Below, piece by piece: positions 6,354 to 13,468 of a stretch of 13,468 bases of DNA. Positions within the stretch are counted from its first letter, which is position 1, and the number at the start of each line of letters is the position of its first letter. This stretch comes from Flavobacteriaceae bacterium. GTDB taxonomy: Bacteria; Bacteroidota; Bacteroidia; Flavobacteriales; Flavobacteriaceae. The stretch spans positions 1 to 13,468 of the forward strand of contig JAQWFV010000071.1 in the NCBI GenBank assembly GCA_029238555.1, read 5' to 3'. Below the pieces are notes generated by a model, which made no database searches, was not told the DNA's origin, and worked only from the letters and a program-made list of their open reading frames with translations. Made by a program: the position numbers and the translations under genes.

Positions 6354-9300
6354 TTGATATCTCACAAAGGTAAAACATATAGCGCTATCAAAAAATACAG
6401 AAAAATAGGAATTCAAATAGCCTTGGGGGTACTCTTGTTTTTAAGCTTGGGCACCCTGTTGCTCTCCAGTGCAAGCTTTCAAACCTATTTGGCCCGTAAG
6501 CTGACCGACTCACTTGCGGAAAAATACGGCATAAATCTTTCTGTAAAAGGCGTAGAGGGCTCCTTGTTTAGCTTTAAATTTGGCTTGAATGATGTGTTTG
6601 CTGAGGATTATCAGAAGGATACCTTGTTTTACGCAAAGCAAATAAAAGCCCCTATTTTAGATTTAAATGCGCTTGTTAAAGGCCGCTTTAGTTTGGGTAA
6701 GGTTCAGATAGACCAACTCACTTATAAAATCACCACCTACCCCGATTCTAAACAAAGCAATTGGGCTATTTTTTTAGAAAAATTAAATGCTAAAAATGCA
6801 GATAGTAAGTCTGCTCCACCTTTTGAATTAGAGGCCAAACAAGTCCAGGTTGCCAATGCCCGTTTTGTGCTCACAAATTTTAATAAAGTACAACCCTCGC
6901 TTTTCACAGCCAACAACATACAGATTAACAGCACGGAATTTAACATTCATGGCCCTAATGTAAATGCGGCTATAAAACAGTTGTCCTTTAACAGTTCTGA
7001 CGGAATAGTCGTATCAGATTTAAGCACTCAATTTAGTTATGGGCTCCGTCAAATGCGTTTTGAATCACTGGCTTTAAAAACCCCTAATTCCATTCTTTTG
7101 GGGCAACTAAATTTAGATTACGAAAGGGAGGATTTTGGAGATTTTAATAACAAAGTATTATTTCATGGACAGTTTAAAGACAGCCAGATAGGTACCGCAG
7201 ACCTAAATTTACTTTACCCAGAGTTCGACGAAACCTCCGTATTTAATTTTTCAGCCGCTATAGACGGCACTTTAAATAAGCTCACTGCATCTAATTTATT
7301 TTTGACCAACGAGAATACGGCTTTAAGAGGAGATTTTGAATTTAACAGTCTTTTTGATCCGTCTACCCCTTTCTTTTTAAACGCCAAAATTAAAGGGTTT
7401 GAAAGCCAATACGGTTCCTTAAAGCGATTAATGCCAAGGGTTTTGGGTAACAAGCTGCCTATTTCTATGAGTCGTTTGGGCACCTTTACCTTGAGGGGAA
7501 CTGCAGGGATTGGCATAGACCAGGTTACCACTCAAATTAACGCTAGTACCCGTTTGGGTAATTTTTATGCGGCATTAGATCTCTCCAATATCACCAATAT
7601 AAATCAAGGGGTATATGAAGGTTTTTTATCTCTCATAGATTTTGATCTGGGCGCATACACCCAAATAGACGCACTTGGCCTAGTGAGTATGGATGCCAAT
7701 ATAAAAGGGTCTGGTTTTTTGCTCAATAATTTAAATACCAATTTAGAGGGTCTGGTGTACCATATGAGCCTTCAAGGCTACAATTATATAGACGCTAGTG
7801 TGTCTGGATTATTTAAAGATGAACGCTTTGAAGGCTCCCTTGGAGTAGAAGACCCCAATTGTAAGTTTTCATTTAGTGGCTTGGCAGATTTTTCAAAAGC
7901 CAATAGGGCATTTAATTTTAATGCCTCAGTGGGTTATGCAGATTTGCACAAGATGAATTTGGTCAAGGACTCAACAGCGCTATTTAAAGGAGATTTGAAC
8001 ATTGACCTAAAAGGAACCGACATAGACAATGTATTGGGGGTGTTGTCCTTTAAAAATACCCAGTACAAGAATGCTAAAAACACTTACTTTTTTGAGGATT
8101 TTAATATTGCAGCAGATAGCTTGGTAGATGGGTTTAGGACTATCTCCATCAATTCAAAAGACATTATATCTGGCGCCATTCGTGGGCGTTATAAATTAGT
8201 TGAGTTTGGAAAGCTCCTCCAAAACGCTATGGGGAGTATTTACACCAATTACAAGCCCTTTGAGGTGACCAAAGGCCAAGAAATGACCTTTGAATTTGAT
8301 ATTTACAACACTTTGGTAGAGATCTTTTTTCCAGAGGTGCAATTTGGATCTAATACATTTATTCGTGGGGCCCTTCAGGCCGATGCCGGTATTTTTAAAC
8401 TCGATTTTAAATCTCCTAAATTTTCATTGTACAATAACCTTTTAGATAGTGTGGTACTAAAAGTAGACACTAAAAACCCTTTGTTTAACACCTTTTTGGC
8501 CCTTAAAAGTGCCAAGACCCCTTATTACGAGATTGAAGATCTAAGACTCATTAATAATACCCTACAAGACACCTTGTTTTTTAGGACGGAATTTAAGGGC
8601 GGAAAGGATCATTCAGATCGTTTTGGGTTGAACTTTTACCACACATTTAACGATACAAAACAATCTGTTATAGGATTGAAAAAATCTAGTTTGACTTTTA
8701 AGGGTGCAGACTGGTATATTAACGAGTCTGGAAACAAGGACAATAAAGTAGTCTTTAATAAAAATTTGGACAGTGTTTTTGTCTCTTCTTTGGTCATGAG
8801 TTCTCCAGAACAAGAAAAAGTTGTTTTGAATGGTCAATTGTCAGACAGTACCTATAAAGATATTAGGTTGTCCTTTTCTAAAGTAGCCCTAAGAAAAATA
8901 TTCCCTAGGGTAGACAGCCTTGATCTAGATGGTAGGGTAAATGGAGAGCTCAATATTTTGCAAAAAGACAATGTTTACTTTCCAAATTCTAACTTAGACA
9001 TTGCAGACTTCGAAATTAATCAAACCGTATTAGGAAATCTAGACTTGGACTTACTGGGAAATGGAGATCTTACAGATTTTATCATTAATGCTAAATTATT
9101 AAGGGATAAAGAAGAAAAATTACGCCTTTTGGGGAATGTTTTTAAATCAGATAGCAGTGACTATCAAACTAAATTATTAGCCAGTTTTAATGCTTTTCCT
9201 TTAGACCCTTTTAGTCCATTGGGAAAAGGTGTGATCGGTGACATTAGGGGAGGACTTTGGGGTAATGCAGAGATAACTGGGCCTTTAACTAATCCTGATT

Positions 9301-10766
9301 TTACAGGAACACTAACCTTAAACAAGGCGGGAATAAGTGTCCCTTATCTGGGTGTGAATTATGATTTTTCTCCCAACGCTAAGATTGGTCTATACAAGCA
9401 AGTGTTCGATTTTAAAGACATCACACTGATTGATAAAGCGCACAACACTCAGGCTAATTTATCAGGTACTATAGACCACCGATCTTTTGACGATTGGAAA
9501 TTAGACCTCAATATAGACGCCTCTTCAGAGCGTTTCCTAATTTTAGATACGGATTACGATCCAGAAGCCCTGTATTACGGCAGTGGGTTTTTAAACGGTA
9601 ATGGGCGTATTTATGGCCCCACTAAAGCATTGAATATAGATGTTTCAGGCGCTACAGCATTGGGAACATCACTAAAAATACCCTTGCAAGATATTGTTAA
9701 TGTTGGAGACTACACTTTTATAGATTTTATAGAAAAGACGGCTTTAGATATTGAAGTTGCTGAGGAAGAATTGACAGATTATAGGGGTTTAGAGCTTAGT
9801 TTTGATTTATCCGTAACCCCAGAAGCGGAGGTGGAGATAGTGGTGGATCAAAAATCAGGATCTTCTCTGAAAGGTACTGGAGGAGGTATTTTACTTATGG
9901 AAATTAATACCAATGGGAAATTTAAAATGTTTGGAGATTTTGTAGTGGCTACCGGATCTTACAATTATAAATTTGGCGGTTTTATAGATAAAACCTTTAA
10001 AGTAAACCCAGGAGGAAGTATTATCTGGGATGGAGATCCTATGGGCGCCCAACTCAATATGGAGGCCTCTTATGGTTTGTTCGCTAATCCGGCACCGCTT
10101 TTAGAGAGTAGTGGTTATACCAATAGGATTCCAACTGAGGTATTGGTTCGCTTGAACGGTGCATTAGAAAACCCCAACATAGATTTTGACATTGCTTTCC
10201 CAGGAACCAATTCTGTGGTAAAATCTGAATTGCAATACGCCTTACAAGATCCTACCGTTCAGGATAGAAATGCTTTTTTTCTTTTGGCACAAGGAACTTT
10301 CGTCAATGATGCCACAGGCATTAACCAGCAAGCTGTTACTGGAAACCTGCTGCAATCTGCTTCAGGATTATTGAGTAGTATACTAGAAGGAAGCAATGAC
10401 AAACTCAACTTTGGATTGTCTTATGAGCAAGGTATGTTGGACAGGGTCTCAAATTTACAGACGGATTCGAGGATAGGGGTGAGTGTAAGTACTCAGATTA
10501 GTGATCGGGTGTTATTCAATGGGAGATTAGGGGTTCCAGTGGGCGGGGTAACGGAGAATGTGGTCGCTGGAGACGCTGAAATTCAAATTATACTGAATGA
10601 TCAAGGTAGCCTTAGTGCTAAAATATTTAATAGAGAGAATGAAATTCAGCAATTCTTAGCAGATAGACAGGGCTATACCCAAGGGGTTGGTTTGTCTTAT
10701 CAAGTAGATTTTAATTCATTTCAAGAGTTGTTGAGAAAGATTTTGAATAAAAAAGAAGGAGAGTAA
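6354..10766 (+). CDS. tamB: TamB-like translocation/assembly module protein (DUF490/AsmA-like)
   Basis: A 1470-residue inner-membrane-anchored periplasmic protein. A basic N-terminus precedes one transmembrane helix at about 19-40. The long middle part is rich in alternating beta-strand sequence with no enzyme motif, as expected for a repeating beta-groove protein that bridges the envelope. The last ~400 residues match the TamB C-terminal domain, for example GTLTLNKAGISVPYL near 985, DWKLDLNI, LYYGSGFLNG and FGGFIDKTFKVNPGGSI near 1205-1225. TamB-type proteins help outer-membrane protein assembly and are also proposed to carry phospholipids between membranes; the Bacteroidota partner is usually the lipoprotein TamL, not encoded here. 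The start is a TTG: an in-frame TAA stands directly before it (6351-6353), and the first in-frame ATG comes too late and would remove the membrane anchor. Single gene, divergent from tsaD. Confidence 0.92.
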   Translation: MISHKGKTYSAIKKYRKIGIQIALGVLLFLSLGTLLLSSASFQTYLARKLTDSLAEKYGINLSVKGVEGSLFSFKFGLNDVFAEDYQKDTLFYAKQIKAPILDLNALVKGRFSLGKVQIDQLTYKITTYPDSKQSNWAIFLEKLNAKNADSKSAPPFELEAKQVQVANARFVLTNFNKVQPSLFTANNIQINSTEFNIHGPNVNAAIKQLSFNSSDGIVVSDLSTQFSYGLRQMRFESLALKTPNSILLGQLNLDYEREDFGDFNNKVLFHGQFKDSQIGTADLNLLYPEFDETSVFNFSAAIDGTLNKLTASNLFLTNENTALRGDFEFNSLFDPSTPFFLNAKIKGFESQYGSLKRLMPRVLGNKLPISMSRLGTFTLRGTAGIGIDQVTTQINASTRLGNFYAALDLSNITNINQGVYEGFLSLIDFDLGAYTQIDALGLVSMDANIKGSGFLLNNLNTNLEGLVYHMSLQGYNYIDASVSGLFKDERFEGSLGVEDPNCKFSFSGLADFSKANRAFNFNASVGYADLHKMNLVKDSTALFKGDLNIDLKGTDIDNVLGVLSFKNTQYKNAKNTYFFEDFNIAADSLVDGFRTISINSKDIISGAIRGRYKLVEFGKLLQNAMGSIYTNYKPFEVTKGQEMTFEFDIYNTLVEIFFPEVQFGSNTFIRGALQADAGIFKLDFKSPKFSLYNNLLDSVVLKVDTKNPLFNTFLALKSAKTPYYEIEDLRLINNTLQDTLFFRTEFKGGKDHSDRFGLNFYHTFNDTKQSVIGLKKSSLTFKGADWYINESGNKDNKVVFNKNLDSVFVSSLVMSSPEQEKVVLNGQLSDSTYKDIRLSFSKVALRKIFPRVDSLDLDGRVNGELNILQKDNVYFPNSNLDIADFEINQTVLGNLDLDLLGNGDLTDFIINAKLLRDKEEKLRLLGNVFKSDSSDYQTKLLASFNAFPLDPFSPLGKGVIGDIRGGLWGNAEITGPLTNPDFTGTLTLNKAGISVPYLGVNYDFSPNAKIGLYKQVFDFKDITLIDKAHNTQANLSGTIDHRSFDDWKLDLNIDASSERFLILDTDYDPEALYYGSGFLNGNGRIYGPTKALNIDVSGATALGTSLKIPLQDIVNVGDYTFIDFIEKTALDIEVAEEELTDYRGLELSFDLSVTPEAEVEIVVDQKSGSSLKGTGGGILLMEINTNGKFKMFGDFVVATGSYNYKFGGFIDKTFKVNPGGSIIWDGDPMGAQLNMEASYGLFANPAPLLESSGYTNRIPTEVLVRLNGALENPNIDFDIAFPGTNSVVKSELQYALQDPTVQDRNAFFLLAQGTFVNDATGINQQAVTGNLLQSASGLLSSILEGSNDKLNFGLSYEQGMLDRVSNLQTDSRIGVSVSTQISDRVLFNGRLGVPVGGVTENVVAGDAEIQIILNDQGSLSAKIFNRENEIQQFLADRQGYTQGVGLSYQVDFNSFQELLRKILNKKEGE
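6365..6372 (-). promoter_or_regulatory. Candidate Bacteroidota -7 box for tsaD operon (TACCTTTG)
   Basis: Read on the minus strand this is TACCTTTG, an exact TAnnTTTG match, located within tamB codons 4-7. A TTG of the -33 type (plus positions 6389-6391, within a T-rich run) lies 16 nt upstream, just under the usual 17-23 nt. Predicted transcription start is near 6358, about 20 nt before the tsaD ATG. It would drive tsaD-rsmE-permease-methyltransferase. Confidence 0.5.
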
Positions 10767-10864
10767 AGTGTTTATATCACAATATTATAAGCTTTTTATT
10801 AACGAAAACGTTTGAATTTTTAGGTCGTATTAAATATTCTTTAAAATAGCGGTTTACATCCGTT

Positions 10865-10872
10865 TAAGTTTG
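10865..10872 (+). promoter_or_regulatory. Candidate -7 box for pfkA-gap (TAAGTTTG) in the 130-bp intergenic region
   Basis: TAAGTTTG is an exact TAnnTTTG match, 24 nt before the pfkA ATG, giving a leader of about 18 nt. No exact TTG occurs at -33 spacing, so the upstream element is weak or absent. The rest of 10767-10896 is very A/T-rich. It holds an 8-bp palindrome AAACGTTT (10806-10813) and a short TTAAA/TTTAA inverted repeat (10830-10844). I see no convincing terminator for tamB and no small ORF. Confidence 0.5.
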
Positions 10873-10896
10873 TTAATTTTACTCTTTTAAGATATT

Positions 10897-11883
10897 ATGA
10901 GTTCAGAAATTAAAAAAATTGGGGTATTTACTTCCGGAGGAGATTCTCCTGGAATGAACGCTGCTATTCGTTCTGTAGTGAGAACCTGCGCTTACATGAA
11001 TATTGAATGTGTAGGAATTTACAGAGGTTACGAAGGAATGATAGAGGGTGATTTTAAACCCATGGACGCTAGGAGCGTCAATAATATTATTAATAAAGGA
11101 GGGACTATTTTAAAGTCTGCAAGATCTTTGGAATTTAGAACACCTGAGGGAAGGGCTAAGGCTTATGCAAATCTTAAAGAAGAGGGTATAGACGCTTTTG
11201 TGGTGATTGGAGGAGACGGGAGTTTTACCGGAGCCATGATCTTTAATCAAGAATATAACTTTCCTGTGATAGGAATCCCTGGAACAATAGACAACGATAT
11301 TTACGGGACTACCTACACGGTTGGTTTTGACACTGCTTTGAATACAGTGGTAGAAGTAATAGATAAGATCAGGGATACCGCTAGTTCTCACAACAGACTT
11401 TTCTTTGTAGAAGTAATGGGAAGGGATGTAGGGCACATAGCCTTAAACGCAGGTGTAGGTGCAGGAGCAGAAGAGATCCTAATCCCAGAAGAAAACCTTG
11501 GATTAGATCGTTTGTTAGAGTCTTTAAAAAGATCCAAACAATCTGGAAAATCTTCAAGTATTGTCGTAGTTGCTGAGGGAGATAAAACAGGTAAAAATGT
11601 TTTTGAACTCAAAGAATACGTAGAGGAGCACATTCCTATTTACGACGTACGTGTGTCTGTGCTTGGTCACATGCAGCGCGGAGGTTCACCTTCCTGCTTT
11701 GACCGTGTACTAGCGAGTAGAATGGGTGTTAAGGCTGTAGAAGCACTTTTAGAAGGCAAGAGCAGTCTTATGGTAGGGATCCAAGACAATAAATTAACAT
11801 TAACCCCTTTAATAAAAGCGATTAAAGGGCATACAAAAATAGATAAGGAACTCATTAGAGTGTCCGATATCATGTCAACATAA
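10897..11883 (+). CDS. pfkA: ATP-dependent 6-phosphofructokinase
   Basis: A 328-residue cytosolic enzyme that phosphorylates fructose 6-phosphate to fructose 1,6-bisphosphate, the committed glycolytic step. Motifs: the ATP-site TSGGDSPGMNAAIR at 12-25, GGDGS at 105-109, PGTIDND at 128-134 with catalytic Asp132, MGRDVGH at 174-180 and GHMQRGGSP further on. Gly in GGDGS and Gly in PGTIDND mark the ATP-using type; PPi-dependent enzymes have GGDD and PKTIDND. The length is close to the 320 residues of E. coli PfkA. It starts at ATG with an A/T-rich leader and is followed by gap after 18 nt, so the two form a glycolytic operon. Confidence 0.97.
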   Translation: MSSEIKKIGVFTSGGDSPGMNAAIRSVVRTCAYMNIECVGIYRGYEGMIEGDFKPMDARSVNNIINKGGTILKSARSLEFRTPEGRAKAYANLKEEGIDAFVVIGGDGSFTGAMIFNQEYNFPVIGIPGTIDNDIYGTTYTVGFDTALNTVVEVIDKIRDTASSHNRLFFVEVMGRDVGHIALNAGVGAGAEEILIPEENLGLDRLLESLKRSKQSGKSSSIVVVAEGDKTGKNVFELKEYVEEHIPIYDVRVSVLGHMQRGGSPSCFDRVLASRMGVKAVEALLEGKSSLMVGIQDNKLTLTPLIKAIKGHTKIDKELIRVSDIMST

Positions 11884-12906
<1,023 letters not shown>

Positions 12907-12920
12907 TCAATATTTTTCAG

Positions 12921-12946
12921 GCCCTGGGTATTACTCAGGGCTTTTT
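12921..12946 (+). terminator. Intrinsic terminator after gap
   Basis: The stem pairs GCCCTG (12921-12926) with CAGGGC (12936-12941) and continues inward with G-U, G-C and T-A pairs, giving about 9 bp around a 3-nt loop. TTTTT (12942-12946) follows. It ends the pfkA-gap transcript and lies only 15 nt before the next ATG, so the downstream kinase would need read-through or a start inside this short region. Confidence 0.9.
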
Positions 12947-12961
12947 ATATACTATTATATT

Positions 12962-13468
12962 ATGATTTTAATAGCAGATAGTGGGGCTACAAAATCTGAT
13001 TGGATTGCCTTGGATGAAAAGGGAAATCAATTGTTTTTTACCCAAACACTCGGCCTGTCTCCAGAGGTACTTACTAGAGATGTCATTGAGGATAGATTGG
13101 CTAATAATTTTGAGCTTTCTAAAAACTCAGAGACTGTTACTCATGTGTATTTTTATGGTGCTGGATGCGGAACAGATAGAATGAAAAATTTCTTGGCAGA
13201 AATTTTCAGTGCTTTTTTTCCAAATGCCCAAACAGATGTTCGAGAAGACACTTATGCAGCTGTTTATGCGACTACTAAATTAGGGGACCCAGGAATAGTG
13301 TGTATTTTGGGAACAGGATCTAATTGCAGCTATTACGACGGTCACCAGCTGTTCCAAAAAGTACAATCTTTGGGATATATTCTCATGGACGACGGTAGTG
13401 GTAACTTCTTTGGTAGAAAACTCATTAGGGATTATTATTTCCATAAAATGCCACAGGATTTAGGCATT
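12962..13468 (+). CDS. BadF/BadG/BcrA/BcrD-family kinase, N-acetylglucosamine kinase-like (3' end outside window)
   Basis: The frame is open from ATG 12962 to the last base (169 codons), so the C-terminal half is missing. It shows ASKHA-fold nucleotide-binding motifs: the phosphate-1 loop DSGATKSDW at 6-14, a phosphate-2 loop LGTGSN (codons near 13307-13324), and MDDGSG (codons near 13385-13402), the DEGSG-like signature of the BadF family, which includes N-acetylglucosamine kinases. It probably phosphorylates an amino sugar in the cytosol, for example GlcNAc from peptidoglycan or chitin recycling; the exact sugar is not decided by sequence. No TAnnTTTG box is seen in the 55 nt between gap and this gene, so it may depend on read-through of the terminator. 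A shorter frame starting at 12981 is a shadow of this gene. Confidence 0.85.
   Translation, partial: MILIADSGATKSDWIALDEKGNQLFFTQTLGLSPEVLTRDVIEDRLANNFELSKNSETVTHVYFYGAGCGTDRMKNFLAEIFSAFFPNAQTDVREDTYAAVYATTKLGDPGIVCILGTGSNCSYYDGHQLFQKVQSLGYILMDDGSGNFFGRKLIRDYYFHKMPQDLGI

Noticed and set aside
7214..7531. 105-codon minus-strand frame inside tamB
   Set aside because: It lies entirely antisense to a strongly supported gene and shows no recognisable domain or leader; treated as a shadow.
12981..13184. 67-codon plus-strand frame
   Set aside because: It is in a different frame from the open kinase reading (12962 to the end), which carries clear DSGATKSDW and LGTGSN motifs.

Overview
The window reads as an ordinary chromosomal stretch of a Bacteroidota bacterium, most likely a member of the Flavobacteriaceae. 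The evidence is the low G+C, A/T-rich leaders without Shine-Dalgarno motifs, TAnnTTTG promoter boxes, a THUMP-like (PG_1098-type) methyltransferase typical of this phylum, a Bacteroidota-style TamB, and a Tat-like lipoprotein partner of a GMC oxidoreductase. I see no mobile element, CRISPR array, tRNA, rRNA or phage gene. Genes fill nearly everything; the longest gap is 130 bp.

Layout. (1) 1-2310, plus strand: the 3' part of a GMC flavoprotein dehydrogenase and, 3 nt later, its small subunit (gluconate 2-dehydrogenase subunit 3 family), probably a membrane-anchored periplasmic sugar or polyol dehydrogenase. (2) 2307-6335, minus strand: a tight four-gene operon transcribed tsaD, rsmE, AI-2E-family permease, THUMP-like methyltransferase, with gaps of 6, -4 and 7 nt. 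Three of the four products modify RNA or resemble RNA-modifying enzymes. (3) 6354-10766, plus strand: a 1470-residue TamB-like envelope protein divergent from tsaD, with only 18 nt between the two start codons. (4) 10897-12906, plus strand: the glycolytic pair pfkA-gap, closed by a strong intrinsic terminator. (5) 12962 to the window end: the 5' part of a BadF/BadG-type (N-acetylglucosamine kinase-like) sugar kinase.

The most interesting signals are in how genes are packed, not in a new gene system. A strong rho-independent terminator for the dehydrogenase operon lies inside the coding sequence of the convergent methyltransferase, where it encodes part of that protein's C-terminal domain. The tsaD and tamB promoters appear to lie back to back, with overlapping predicted transcript starts, and tamB has no ATG and seems to start at TTG almost directly at its predicted transcription start. 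The methyltransferase also has only a TTG start. I found no convincing undescribed defence, mobile or biosynthetic system; the least understood genes are the THUMP-like methyltransferase and the dehydrogenase of unknown substrate.
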